This document shows, piece after piece, positions 1-9,985 of a stretch of 64,000 bases of DNA. This DNA comes from Anodontia alba (lineage: Eukaryota; Mollusca; Bivalvia; Lucinida; Lucinidae). The notes under the pieces are model-generated. The model was not told where the DNA came from. It was given only the letters and a program-made list of their open reading frames with translations, and searched no databases. The translations under genes and the position numbers were made by a program. Each line of letters begins with the position of its first letter. Position 1 is the stretch's first letter. Location: positions 58,913,463 to 58,977,462 of the forward strand of contig OZ024833.1 of the NCBI GenBank assembly GCA_964016985.1. The letters are read 5' to 3'.

Positions 1-20
1 TTCTTTATCAACCAAAATAT

Positions 21-200
21 ATTCATACTTTTCTTATTTCTCCACAAAAGCATATATTGTGGGTACTCATTAGAAGCCCCACACTGAGGCACTTCTAATG
101 AGTACCCACAACATATGTTTTCATGGAGAAATAAAAAAAAATAAAGTGTACCAACAACATATATATTTTCATGGAGAAATACGAAAAATATCATCTGGAT
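21..200. mobile_element. Family B foldback element, arm duplicated
   Basis: The arm TTGTGGGTACTCATTAGAAG (57-76) faces its complement (91-111) around a short GC-rich centre. The right flank CAACATATGTTTTCATGGAG is repeated in diverged form about 45 bp further on (near 148-178), so one arm was copied. Small palindromic non-coding element; no reading frame of its own is credible. Confidence 0.75.
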
Positions 201-249
201 TCCCCTTCTTGTCTAGAACAATGTATATACCATATTTACTCTTATTTGG

Positions 250-470
250 ACCAGCAGACCTGAGTAAACAGTGTAGACCCAGATCAGAAACTATAGAAGG
301 ACTGTCTGATCTGGGTCTACATTGTATGCCACTCCGCCAACTGATTTGGATCTGCACTTTTTGCCATTCAGTGTATAAATTTATGTCAACAATTTGGATC
401 AAGGAATCTGATTGGCTGACAATAAGAAGTGGGCGTGGCATCTTAATTTATTCGGCATGACAAGGGCTAG
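250..470 (+). mobile_element. Family G foldback element carrying the F hairpin
   Basis: A hairpin of AACAGTGTAGACCC with GGGTCTACATTG is followed by the tail GTGGCATCTTAATTTATTC and the end GGCATGACAAGGG. The same order recurs at 2389-2598 and 33451-33663, which defines family G. This copy lacks the left terminal repeat seen in those two. Confidence 0.65.
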
Positions 471-519
471 ATGAGATGGGTATCCAGAGTGCTAGATAAG
501 AGGAATATTCAAGTAAATA

Positions 520-605
520 TTTTTTCTTATTTTTTCATGAAAACATAATGCATTTCTAATGAGCACCCACAACATACATTTTTGGTGGTGAAATAAGAAA
601 ATTCT
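520..605. mobile_element. Family B half element
   Basis: Only one arm is clear: TTTCTAATGAGCACCCACAA followed by a diverged outer part. The left half of the palindrome is reduced to the outer TTCTTATTTTTTCATG segment, so the hairpin cannot fold fully. Confidence 0.55.
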
Positions 606-689
606 AATATTTCTCAGTTAAAAAAAAAAAATGCCCTACCTGGAGCTGTGTATTCTCTAATTTATTTCATAGTTCTAGATGAGAGGATA

Positions 690-1005
690 GCCAGAGAAAT
701 GTTTTTCTTATTTCTCCATAAAAACATATGTTGTGGTAAAACAGAGAAATTGCCGCACTGTGGAAACTCCAATAGGTACCAACAGAGTGAGGAAACTCCA
801 ACAGGTACCAACAGAGTGAGGAAACTCCAACAGGTACCAACAGAGTGAGGAAACTCCAACAGGTACCAACAGAGTGAGGAAACTCCAACAGGCACCAAGA
901 GAGTGAGGAAACTCCAATAGGTACCAACAGAGTGAGGAAACTCCAATAGGTACCAACAGCATATGTTCTTGTAAAGAAATACTGAGAAAAAAATTCATAC
1001 TATTT
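690..1005. mobile_element. Family B element with its centre replaced by a minisatellite
   Basis: Outer family B sequence (TTCTTATTTCTCCATAAAAA, then CATATGTTGTGG) runs into a 29-bp tandem array and emerges again as CAGCATATGTTCTTGTAAAG. The array unit contains GGTACC and CTCCAATAG, which resemble the normal GGTACTCATTAGAAG arm, so the array probably grew out of the hairpin arm itself. Confidence 0.6.
762..959. repeat. 29-bp minisatellite, about 6.8 copies
   Basis: Unit begins GGAAACTCCAACAGGTACC and ends AACAGAGTGA. The spacing of AACAGAGTGA is exactly 29 bp (781, 810, 839). Copies differ at one or two sites, such as CAACAGG versus CAATAGG. Open frames through it are an artefact of the repeat. 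Confidence 0.95.
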
Positions 1006-1104
1006 ATTGAGAAAAGTGTCTTCTATTTATTGTGAAAAGTGTCTTAACTAGAACTATGCATTTTGCAAATGTTTATCATTTGTTATGATTCAGATAGATA
1101 AATT

Positions 1105-1328
1105 TTCATGGGAGAGAACTTTTTTCAAAATTGTTTTTCTCCTTCTGAAAGGGGCCTACTCTAAAATGAAAGAATTTGCTCCTAAGGGGAGCAAATTCTT
1201 TCCTTTTAGAGTAGATTCCTTTTCAAAAGGAACTTGGTTTGCACAAAAGCAAATGGGAATTCAAAAAAGTTGTCGCCCTTGGCAGAAATGGTGAAAAATC
1301 TACTACAAAGTGTATCTGAACCTATTAA
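1105..1328. mobile_element. Family K foldback element
   Basis: Central hairpin GAAAGAATTTGCTCC / GGAGCAAATTCTTTCC lies inside GGGCCTACTCTAAAA and TTTTAGAGTAGATTCC. The right end CAAAGTGTATCTGAACC matches the K terminus AAGTGTATCCAGTCCCC seen at 23265-23495. Confidence 0.75.
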
Positions 1329-1371
1329 GAAGAGTGGCATCCATGCAATGGCAAGATTATAAATATATTTG

Positions 1372-1580
1372 TTAGCTGTTACCACTCTCTGGGCTAATTC
1401 AGCAGATGATAAATTGGTGATGTTTTGCTTTTTTTTCACAGAAAATGGGATTTGACATTTCATGCAAATTGTCTCCATTGGAGACAATTTGCATGAAAAG
1501 TCAAATCCTGTTTTCTGGGAAAAATAAGAAAAAATATTTCAAAATGTGGTCTGCTAGAGTGCTTAGAGTTAAGAGATAAT
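1372..1580 (+). mobile_element. Family C foldback element, near complete
   Basis: Starts TTACCACTCTCTGGGC, then AATTCAGCAGATGATAAATT. Central hairpin TTTGCATGAAA... with CAAATTGTCTCCA / TGGAGACAATTTG. Ends GTCTGCTAGAGTGCTTAGAG. A good reference copy for the family. Confidence 0.8.
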
Positions 1581-1938
1581 CAGTTTAATCCTTTTTCTGA
1601 GACACTCTGTCTATGAAACATCCTGGCAAACATGACAAAATTGTCTTAATGCAAGAGATTAATGTAATGAAGCCATCAAAATGCAAGAGAAACGCAACCA
1701 AAAAAATTCTCCTGTAATATATGGCATTTTATTGAGGACCTGCTCAAGAGGAGTATTTGATGATAATTCTGGGATTATTTTCTACAGTTCTTCATGAACC
1801 CATCCTCTGATACCCAGGGTCATCTAAAACATTTAGTAGTACAAGTGGAGTCGTTGGAGCACAGGACGACTTGGTTTCTCATGACATCATGAACCAAAAC
1901 ATCAAATTTTCCCTAAATGTCTGGACACCTTAATTCCT

Positions 1939-2252
1939 TTTTAGTTTGTGTTCAGGTTTTATGGCCCAATCAACACTATGGGGTCATCTTGAACATGGTT
2001 AGTTTACCTAACCACTCTTTTACTGGAGAGGCTTAGTTCTCTAAGCGGTTAACCAGTATTGAGCACATTCTTTCCCCAGAAACTGACAACTGCTCTTCTT
2101 GAATCAGTGAAATGGAGTGAATGACTGCACAGAAAATATTTCATGATCAAATCTCCACGAAAGAATGATGCCGAACCAGCGGGGGTCAAACCCGCAATCT
2201 TCTGATCACCAGTCAGACACAAATCCACTGAACCTTGTAAACCATGCTTGTC
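1939..2252 (-). mobile_element. SINE-P, minus strand, near full length
   Basis: Read on the minus strand it begins with a tRNA-like head whose B box reads GCGGGTTTGACCCCC. It then runs through TGGAGATTTGATCATG and CTGGTTAACCGCTTAGAG to a GGGCCATAAAACC tail and CACAAACTAAAA. The order matches the copy at 27719-28028 along its whole length. It is a Pol III-type SINE; the tRNA head is too diverged to be a tRNA gene. Confidence 0.75.
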
Positions 2253-2307
2253 TTAAATTTGAAAAAGCCCATTTAACTACCTGTTGATAGGGCTGTAAAA
2301 CTGCTGA

Positions 2308-2378
2308 ATTAGTGGAAAACACTGTAGACCCTGATCAGGCCATTCTATCTGATCTGGAGCATCACTGTTTGCTCATGC
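2308..2378. repeat. Degenerate F hairpin
   Basis: AACACTGTAGACCCTGATCA on the left pairs imperfectly with GATCTGGAGCATCACTGTTT on the right. An old copy without recognisable ends. Confidence 0.55.
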
Positions 2379-2388
2379 CTATTTGTTT

Positions 2389-2598
2389 TAACCCTGGTCC
2401 TGCTGATCCAGGATATACCCTGCGTTTGCAAACAGTGTAGATCCAGATCAGCTGGCTTTGAAGAAGCCAACTGATCTGGATCTGCTCTGTTTGTCATTTA
2501 GAACATGACTTTATATCAACAGCCTAGATCAAGTAATCTGATTGGCTTAAAATTAGGAGTGGGCATGGCATCTTAATTTATTCAGCATGACAAGGGTT
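2389..2598 (+). mobile_element. Family G foldback element, complete
   Basis: Terminal repeats TAACCCTGGTCCTGCTGA and TTCAGCATGACAAGGGTTTA are inverted. Inside is the hairpin GTGTAGATCCAGATCAG...CTGATCTGGATCTGC, in which the usual GACGCCGC centre is replaced by TTGGCTTC-type sequence. Tail GTGGGCATGGCATC precedes the right end. Confidence 0.8.
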
Positions 2599-2729
2599 TA
2601 TATTTATTATAGGTTATTATGGTAGTAAATAGTAAAGTCTAACTGGATTAAAGCCAAATATTGAGACAACTTACTACCCTCAAATTCAAACATATCAATT
2701 TTACTACCTGTTGAGGAGTCTAAAAATTG

Positions 2730-2806
2730 CTGGATGGGTGGCAGATATTATATATCCTGAGCAGATGCTGCTTTTTTGCCAACTGCTCTAAGTCTACACT
2801 GTTTCC
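2730..2806. repeat. Degenerate F-short hairpin
   Basis: AAATTGCTGGATGGGTGGCA and a weak arm precede GTCTACACTGTTTCCTCAGG. The flank CAACACTTAGGGTAAATATG resembles other F-short copies. The pairing is poor, so this is an old copy. Confidence 0.5.
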
Positions 2807-3035
2807 TCAGGCCCAACACTTAGGGTAAATATGGTTGATTCAATACAAATATCACTTGAACAAACATCGTGAACAAAAATGTTCAATTTTGCATCTAGTT
2901 TTTAGACAGAAACATACTTTTTCTTGGAAATTGAAAATGTGGGATACATGTATATTAATGGGAAATCTGTGGCAATAGTGTTACAGTAATCACTGATATT
3001 TACTTTTTTGCATAATGAAACAGACCAATACTAAC

Positions 3036-3185
3036 CAGTTTTTCATTTTCATCTTCTATTTCTAGTCTTGATGCGATGCAATTTCTTGTCTTGATGAATG
3101 TTTTTCTCTGAGCCCTCTCAGTGACATTATGGATGAAGAGACCAGCAATATTAACACAGAAATACAGGATTCCATTGCTAACCAA
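3036..3185 (-). CDS. Exon of a membrane adenylate cyclase (ADCY1/rutabaga-like)
   Basis: A 150-bp, 50-codon exon with no stop. On the minus strand the acceptor is TTTCTTTCTATTTTCAG before the exon and the donor is AAACTG followed by GTTAGTATTG. It starts and ends in phase 0. Residues 1-20 form a hydrophobic segment (SNGILYFCVNIAGLFI), then TERAQRKTF, TRNCIASRLEIEDENEKL. The TRNCIASRL...EDENEKL block is characteristic of animal transmembrane class III adenylate cyclases. It links the sixth membrane helix to the first cytoplasmic catalytic domain, and in the family it is followed by ERLLLSVLP. These enzymes make cAMP from ATP at the plasma membrane, and the ADCY1/rutabaga branch responds to Ca2+/calmodulin. 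The catalytic aspartates are on other exons. I find neither the upstream membrane-domain exon nor the downstream catalytic exon here; the latter should lie before base 1. Isoform assignment comes from memory and is uncertain. Confidence 0.8.
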
Positions 3186-3212
3186 CTGAAAATAGAAAGA
3201 AATAATATTATC

Positions 3213-3640
3213 AGAAGAGTTGTTAAGGAGGAGTATTTGGTGATAGTTCTGGGATAAGTTTTCTTATTTCACCATACATTACGAAATCACGCCTATTCAA
3301 ATATACTGAAAATTTCACCACCAAAAAATGAAAAATTTCAGATAAAAAATCCTGATATTTTTCTTACTTCTGCTCAAAACATAGATAGTGGGTACTCGTT
3401 AGAACCACCTCATCGAGGCAGTTCTAATGAGTACCCACAATCTATGTTTTGAGCAGAAGTAAGAAAAATAATGCATACCCCTGTAAACCCCAGTTTTACT
3501 ATATAAAAGTGGGGTTTAAGGGGGTCAAAATTTTATAGGCGTGTTTTCGTGATGAAAACAAGAGTACCCACAAAATATGTTATTTATGGAGAAATTGAGA
3601 AAATTACCTTAGAAATATCATCAAATACTCTTGTTTTTTG
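3213..3640. mobile_element. Family B element split by a family A insertion
   Basis: Left part TTGTTAAGGAGGAGTATTTG (3221-3240) through TTCTTATTTCACCATA, and right part GAGTACCCACAAAATATG through ATCATCAAATACTC, are the two ends of one B element. About 276 bp of family A lies between them. The outer edge is only about 26 bp upstream of the adenylate cyclase exon acceptor (minus-strand sense). Confidence 0.75.
3278..3553 (-). mobile_element. Family A foldback element, nested in family B
   Basis: Ends TTACGAAATCACGCCTATTC and GGCGTGTTTTCGTGATG. Core TTGTGGGT... replaced here by TAGTGGGTACTCGTTAGAA, paired with TTCTAATGAGTACCCACAA. The asymmetric part GGGGTTTAAGGGGGTC sets the orientation (minus relative to the copy at 8917). 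Confidence 0.85.
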
Positions 3641-4069
3641 TGTTTTTTTATGTTGCTGTTTTTTTTTTGTTTTTTTTTTCAGGGAAAATATGAAATGAAG
3701 ATACAACATGTGGATTTATTATTTAATTTTTTGTGAGCATTTCTTCGGCTGAGAACAAAGTCAGTCTCTTTTGAGGAAATAAATTCTATAATAAGGAATG
3801 ACTCTTGAAAGCAATGAACACATTCACAAAACACAAAACAGCTAATGTGTTAAGTTTTCTGGAATGGTAAGATTCTCTGTAACAATTTTGCAGTTGCAGA
3901 TATCAGCCCCATTTTATATTCATTAATCTCCAATATATTTTTTTTCAAATCACCAGAACTTTAGGTGTTACCAAACTCACAGATATGCTACAGTATAAAG
4001 ACTTTCAAGTAATAATTTAAAAAAAAATAACCCTTAAAACTAATCACAATCGCAAGCAGAGGACATTTG

Positions 4070-4205
4070 ATATGTTTTGTACTTTTTCCAGAAAATAAGT
4101 CTACATTTCATGTGATTCACATGGCATATCAGATCTTATTTCGCTGAAAAATAATATTAAAAAAAAAAGGATGTCGTCTGCAACAATCTAGCTCAGCACA
4201 TTAAT
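4070..4205. mobile_element. Family D fragment
   Basis: CCAGAAAATAAGTCTACATT and TTTCATGTGATTCACATGGC form a shortened centre, followed by TGAAAAATAATATT and GATGTCGTCTGCAAC. The left terminal repeat is missing. Confidence 0.6.
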
Positions 4206-4523
4206 ATTATAGTGTTAAAATTTTTCCAAATTTATCTGTTTGCTGTCTGTTTGTATGAATACATCCCACACTTCGCACATCGCGTGACAACCTGCTGTCT
4301 CAGGTATAGATAATCAGTTTTTTGGAAATCACTTGGTAACACAAAATGCTTTTAATTGAATCTGTGCGTAACGTCTCTCGACTATAGGTTATAGTTATCA
4401 ACAACTGCAGTTATGGTTATATTTCTCGTCCTTCCACCCGCGCGTTTCTGAAGCAGACGATTCATTCTTCGAATTTGGGCATGCGTATAATTCTAAATAG
4501 GGGATTCAGTCAAAAGTATTAAC

Positions 4524-4602
4524 AGGATGGCAAACAGTGTAGATCCTAATGATACGATTTATTATGAGCCATCTCATCCGGGTCGACACTATTTGCATAG
4601 TT
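4524..4602. repeat. F hairpin, degenerate
   Basis: GATGGCAAACAGTGTAGATC faces CATCCGGGTCGACACTATTT. The centre is AT-rich rather than GACGCCGC. No clear backbone ends. Confidence 0.6.
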
Positions 4603-4764
4603 ATCTGTGCCGGTCTGCAGGGTTGCTAGGGTTAAGGGCTCAAACCAGGTTTTATTGGTATACAACCCTCGCTCTGAGACCTAATGTAGTTCCGCTCAGT
4701 TTATCAATACTTATGTGCAAATTAAGGTCCTCAAAAACGGTTGCCAAGTTACTGAATTTCAGGG

Positions 4765-4995
4765 GACTACAATTTATAAGTAACTTTTCTTACAATTAAT
4801 TCAGGGGACTACAATTTCAAAGTAAGTTTGCTTCCAATTAATCTAATTAAGTGTAGGATAATTTTGCAAGGTGACAACCTATATTTACATCCGATTTTTC
4901 CCAAGGAAAGTAATTTTTATTCCAATTAATATCCAATTAAGGATAGGATAATTAATCAGGACGGTAATCTATGTTTACACCCGTACTGATTCAAG
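4765..4995 (+). repeat. Short diverged direct repeats
   Basis: CAGGGGACTACAATTT occurs at about 4760 and 4802, and a looser pair (TTCCAATTAAT...AATTAAG, GGATAATT) follows at 4830 and 4921. It looks like local duplication of 40-100 bp units; no known family recognised. Confidence 0.5.
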
Positions 4996-5350
4996 GGAGG
5001 TAACTGTTTTATTTACATATTGACATTTCGTCTGCTAAAGTAAGGTAAACATTTGACGTCATCAGTGAAAGACACCATGTAATCATGAACAGGATTATAG
5101 AAGATGAAAAATTGCAGAGTTCTTGAGACAGTGGAAACAGGAAAACCAGATTTCTTGCATGAACTGGTCCCTACAGCCACCTGCCATCAAATTGAAAATA
5201 TGTAGAAAGCTTTGAAATTGAACCGCCAAAAAAGAGTAGGTGACATCAATTCTAGTGTATAGATACATGACCTTATTGAAAATGCATTGTAAATCTAGAG
5301 ATCATTAACTCCAACATACATAAAGTCACTCTATCTGCTACTAGTTACAG

Positions 5351-5407
5351 CGAGAATGAAGACAGTTCACACCTAATGGATGTATCACAAAGTACTGAAA
5401 CTTTGAA
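5351..5407 (+). CDS. Possible small exon (uncertain)
   Basis: A 57-bp stretch sits between CTGCTACTAGTTACAG and the strong donor GAA|GTAAGTGG. Read with one leading base it encodes 18 codons (ENEDSSHLMDVSQSTETL) and two trailing bases, so it is a symmetric phase 2 exon. The frame extends upstream only to a stop at 5277. Its trailing AA is phase-compatible with the exon at 48178, but a one-in-three match proves nothing. The acceptor is modest and the peptide is low complexity. No family recognised. Confidence 0.3.
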
Positions 5408-6364
5408 GTAAGTGGCTTTCTTGGTTTTTGTGATAACTATTTATATGTCTGTCTCTATCTATCTTGATTTGAAAAGTAAAAGGATCGTATTTTGGGGTTG
5501 CATTATGTAAATAACTAAAGTGCTTCTTAGCTAAGAAATGTAGTACAATTGAAGAACAACAGGTTTTACATAATGTTCTCCCGTGCATGTAACGTTAGAT
5601 ACACATCAAAATAGCGAAGAAAATAGGAATTTGCTGCATGTTGCTATCAAAATTATCGCTAACGACTTGTTAATTAGTTAATAGCTTCAACTGCATTCAT
5701 GACGTCAAGTTAATTAAATAATAACTGCAACTGCATTAATGAGTCTTCTTGTCAAGGCCTGTCGGTGCAATTCTATGCACCGTACAATGAGTTTAGCAGA
5801 TAATCTTGAATCATATGATAATTATTTGTATCCTATGATAATTGAGCGGCATGATGACAAAACATGCCTTTTGACATTTGTGAACTGCGTCTGGGCCAGA
5901 ACAGACTTTGCGAACAAGCGTCTGGGCGAACTTTGAATTGCACTTGGTCTATATGATTACGTGAGCGAACAGCAAAAGTCCTGTCGCAAATGCGCAGGCT
6001 CGCCTGAACCATTGCTGTTCACCTATGCTATAAGGGCTTTTTTCCAATGGCGCGGCAAAAAAAAAAAAAAAAAAAAATAGGGATTTAACCACCTGGTTGT
6101 TCCCGCAGTGGAAGAAAAGTCAACGTCCCTGTTATTTCTTTTTTAATGGTAGGACGATGGTTACAAGCAACTGGAGCATACGTATTTGCGTTCCTTTCGA
6201 TGGTGTTCAAAGTCTAATCTTCTTGTGGAAAAAAAAAACTAAATCGAATTACTTGGAAGAGAGCTAGGATAAGCGAGAAATAACGTGACATTCTGTATTT
6301 TGAAAGAACAACCACTAAAGTTAGTTTTTCTACAGAAAAAATAGACCAATGTATGACAAACAGA
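5408..6364. other. No recognised feature
   Basis: Unique-looking AT-rich sequence with a TGACGTCA-containing stretch near 5700 and a poly-A run near 6058-6077. I see no splice-bounded frame and no foldback element. Confidence 0.4.
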
Positions 6365-6705
6365 AGAAAAGCCCTGATCAACCTGCGCATGAACTCAGAC
6401 TGATAAAAATCCTCGACTTTTGACTGTGGACTCTATATATTCCCTGCTTCATCCAGGGGAACTTGGAAGGCCAAGATCAGACTGCGCTGACGCGCAGTCT
6501 GATCTGGGCCGTCATTGTTCGCACAAGCACTGATGTCCCTTTTTACAACTGATCTTGGGCCTTCATTGTTCGCACACTGACGCATCTTTTTACAAATCAG
6601 CCGAAAACTCTATGAGGCAAGGATATTGTGCATGGGAAATACGCGCACCCAAGTAAGGCACTGTGCATGCGCATGCGCAGGCTGACCTTGATCTGCGCAT
6701 TTCAA
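6365..6705. mobile_element. Family H hairpins, rearranged
   Basis: A palindrome at 6470-6512 (CAAGATCAGACTGCGC / GCGCAGTCTGATCTGGG) is flanked by partial arms at 6370 (CCCTGATCAACCTGCGC) and 6665 (CATGCGCAGGCTGACC). A second GATCTTGGGCCTTCATTGTT repeats just after the palindrome, so part of an arm was duplicated. Confidence 0.65.
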
Positions 6706-7239
6706 TATGTGATAAGGCCTCTTTTCCTTGCTATGGTGCACTGATAATAAGTTATGGTCCGAATGTGAGAGCACGAATCAAGATATTCGATCGATTTTCA
6801 CTATACGTCAGAAGCAGATGCAGTTATCATCAATCACTTGTCGTAAGTAACAATTCAAGAGTTGCACTCCCATAATTTTCATGTGAGATACATGTACCCT
6901 AGTACCGTATACCCTAAGAATATACCCAATAAATCGTCCGACAGCATTAACTCCCCACCAAACGAAGCGTGTGGGGAGGGGCGGATTGAAGAGCGTTGGT
7001 AATAGTAGGATTCCACGGGTCCGTTACACGTCATGGCCTGGATTTAACTTTGCAATAATTTCACGAAACATCACAAACATTCTAAGCTTGATGTGACGAT
7101 GTGAAGCGATCAAGAAAGACGTCTCTTGACCTCTTGATTCTTGAGTTGCCCTTGCAATATTTCGTGCGTCGGGGGACAATGGCTGTTTTGTGGCAATCTC
7201 TCGTATTGAGAAATTTGAAAATGTCTATTTGATTATCCG

Positions 7240-7365
7240 TTGCTGTGTTAGAAAGTGCTGAATGAGTGGCAAACAATGAAGACCCTAATCAGACGCCCTG
7301 TTCCGCGACGTCTGATCTAGGTCTACACTACCCAGCCTTGTCTGTCCGAATACTTAGGGTAGAAC
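7240..7365 (+). mobile_element. Family F-short element
   Basis: TGCTGAATGAGTGGCAAACA leads into an arm (GAAGACCCTAATCAGACG) and its partner (CGTCTGATCTAGGTCTACAC), then TTGTCTGTCCGAATACTTAG. The same flanks recur at 27440, 28200, 50705 and 53130. Confidence 0.7.
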
Positions 7366-7374
7366 CTATATACT

Positions 7375-7690
7375 TTAATAAAAATCTAAAAGGTTGCCTT
7401 TGGAAGCAAAGTACACACAAAAGAACGAAAATCGAAGACTCGGTTTTATTAAGCATCTTCATAATACAGCAATGAAGTTTGCGAAGCTGCCCGGCTTAAG
7501 CGGTATTCGATTTTCAAAGTAATCAGAATACACTTAATGATCCAAAAGTAAATGAAAATATAATCTGCACTATGGTGAAGTACTGGGAGACGTTTTACGG
7601 CCCACACACGGCACTTAACACAGGCTGCGGTAGAGTGAAATAAAAATCTGAAAGGTTGCCTTTGGAAACAAAGAACACACAAAAGAACGT
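7375..7690 (+). repeat. Pair of 55-bp direct repeats 260 bp apart
   Basis: AAAAATCTAAAAGGTTGCC, then TTTGGAAGCAAAG and CACACAAAAGAACG at about 7379-7430, recur at about 7640-7689 with few differences. The intervening 200 bp is unrelated. This may mark a partial duplication or a deletion product of a larger repeat. Confidence 0.65.
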
Positions 7691-7907
7691 TTGTTCTCTG
7701 TTAATACGTACATCCAGAAAACACGGTTGGAACTAGGGAAAAAAACAAAACAAAAAAAAAACTGACAACAACAAACAATCCTGAAATAAACCAGTCTGAA
7801 CTGTTTGGCAGACGTACTATTAGTAACAGGTTTGCACCTAAAATAAAACTTGGTAACAATAAACTTTATTTACATATGGGCTAGGGCACAGCATTTCCAA
7901 TAAGAAT

Positions 7908-8085
7908 GCATGTGCGCCAAGGGAAGACTCAGATCAGTTGTGCATTTGCGCAGTCTTATCAGAGTCTTCGCTGTCCGCTTGAAGACGCTTTGGATCCTTG
8001 GCTACACAGAGAGTGCTCTGCGAAGACTGATGAAACTGCGCGAATGCACAGGCTGATCTGAGTCTTCGCTGGGCGTACATGCAAC
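7908..8085. mobile_element. Family H double-hairpin element
   Basis: Two hairpins lie in series. The first runs from GGGAAGACTCAGATCAG to CAGAGTCTTCGCTGTCCGC, the second from CTCTGCGAAGACTGATG to CTGATCTGAGTCTTCGCTGG. They are joined by TTGAAGACGCTTTGGATCC, a linker also seen at 53865 and 54962. Confidence 0.75.
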
Positions 8086-8405
8086 CTTGTTGGGAAGGCT
8101 GTGTCCCGGCTCATATAGGAGGTGCATATCTCGGCAGAAATTCACCCAGTGTGCTATAAATTTTGGCTCTTAATCATCTTAATAGCAGACCTAGAAAGAA
8201 AAATGATTAATGTCAGTTTCACTGAGCTTTGATGCAGCGAAAATATATTCAGGTATGAATACGTTTTAAGCAGACTACACCTGGGACTGATAATATCCAT
8301 TCATCCTTTGTTTTTGGCTGAATAAACAGTCATTTTGCTAATGTAATTTCTTTCGCACCTGTTATACATACAGGTTGATGGTTGCAGAACTTTTACTAAA
8401 AACTG

Positions 8406-8439
<34 letters not shown>

Positions 8440-8916
8440 GTATTCCAAAAATCAAAATTACAAGGCCAAATAATTTATGGTCGGTTTAAATTACTTTAGA
8501 GCATTTAAACGTGATTGTTAAACTGTCGATGGGAAATCACAGTTTATTAAGAAGTACATTGTCTATCGTAAGAATTGTCTTGGTAAAGGTAGCCAAGATA
8601 GTCATTATGTTAATAAATCTATGTCATATAGACATCCCCTCCCAGTATCTCGTTCCTCTATAATTTATAGTGAAAACTGGTATGCTGGGGTATACGTTAT
8701 TAAGCGAATGTTAGAATTTTATCCTTTTAAAGCCTGATTTCAATTTGTTTTGTTAGTTTTGTAAATCTTTTATAATATATAAATATGTCTTATTGGACAA
8801 ATATTCCACCCTTTCGTCAGTTAAATGTATTACAGTAGAAATGTCATTGCTTACAGTATGTCCAGATATGATTTTTTTCTGAATTCTCCATGAACACAAC
8901 TGTTGTGAATCCTCAC
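8086..8916. other. Mostly unique sequence with a poly-A run
   Basis: A run of about 27 A lies at 8411-8437. Around it is AT-rich sequence without a supported exon, SINE head or foldback. Nothing else recognised. Confidence 0.4.
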
Positions 8917-9203
8917 ATCACGAAAACATACCTATATAATTTTGACCCCCTTAAACCCCATTTTCATATAGTAAAACTGGGGTTTACAGGGGTATACATT
9001 ATTTTTCTTATTTCCGCTCAAAAAAAACAACAACATAGATTGTGGGTACTCGTTTGAACCGCCTCGCCGAGGCGGTTCTAACGAGTACCCACAATCTATG
9101 ATTTGAGCAAAAATATGAAAAATATTCAGAATTTTTATTTGAAAACTTTTTTTTTTTATGGTAAAATTTTAAATATATTTGAATAGGCGCATTTTCGTAA
9201 TGT
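8917..9203 (+). mobile_element. Family A foldback element
   Basis: Starts ATCACGAAAACATACC and ends GGCGCATTTTCGTAATG. Asymmetric arm TTTTGACCCCCTTAAACC and GTAAAACTGGGGTTTACAG is followed by the core GAACCGCCTCGCCGAGGCGG. An AACAACAAC expansion sits next to the left core arm. Confidence 0.88.
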
Positions 9204-9287
9204 TTCTCACTGGAAGTGCTCCGCAAAATCTTCCTCATTTTCTATATTATATGGTGAAAATGCCATGGATGACATAGAGAGGTTGTC

Positions 9288-9408
9288 AAGATAAACATAT
9301 GTCTTATTCCTGCACAAAATATATGTTTAGGGTACTCATTAGAAGTGCCTCACAGAGGCCCACAACACATATTTTTGTGAAGAAAATCAGAAAAAAATAT
9401 CTACATCT
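9288..9408. mobile_element. Family B element, truncated right core arm
   Basis: TGTTTAGGGTACTCATTAGA is followed by GTGCCTCACAGAGGCCCACA. The right arm jumps straight from the centre to CCCACAACACATATTTTTG, losing the TTCTAATGAGTA part. Confidence 0.65.
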
Positions 9409-9565
9409 TTGGTTAAAATCGGCTTATCTACAGCTAAGATTAAGACGTTTACGTTTCACGTCTGCATGTTCAAGTCATATACATTCCGTCCGCACTTGCT
9501 ATGATCCCCCGTGTCCTCGAATCTGTTCCGATAGAACTAATCGAGCACTCCCTGATCGTTTCTGA

Positions 9566-9731
9566 CTTTCTCTGGGCTAATATAGCAGACGACAAACTGA
9601 TGATACTTTTCTTATTTTTCCCAGAAAATAGGATTTGAGGCAAAAGCCAAATCCCGTTTTTCTGGGGAAAATAAGAAAATATTTCAACAGGTCGTCTGCT
9701 GAAAATTTTACCTAGAGTGCTAAGCGTTAAA
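9566..9731 (+). mobile_element. Family C element, central hairpin deleted
   Basis: Outer parts CTCTGGGCTAATATAGCAG and CCTAGAGTGCTAAGCGTTAA are well kept. The usual GACATTTCATGCAAATTG centre is reduced to GAGGCAAAAGCC. Confidence 0.75.
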
Positions 9732-9985
9732 ACGCTTATTATCAAAACGGCAATTTTTCAGTCTTGGCTGCATAACTAACTGGGGGAGTGTTGGTTACCT
9801 TATTTGATTTTCTACGGAATAACTTCAGGAAAAAATCAAATGCGAGAGCCAAATCGGATAGTTTCGTGCCTAGGATAATTCCATCAAACTATTCTTGTAT
9901 TGCTGTAACAAAGAAAGATGTCCTGTTGCGTGGTACTACACAATGCCAAATTGGGACTTCTTTCTTTTCTTTGGCGGCGGTAGCG

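Noticed and set aside
662..998. Repeat protein on the minus strand
   Set aside because: All three minus-strand frames are open because a 29-bp unit without stops is tandemly repeated.
5050..5070. CRE-controlled promoter at TGACGTCATC
   Set aside because: A single 8-bp motif in 64 kb is expected by chance, and no transcription start or first exon supports it.
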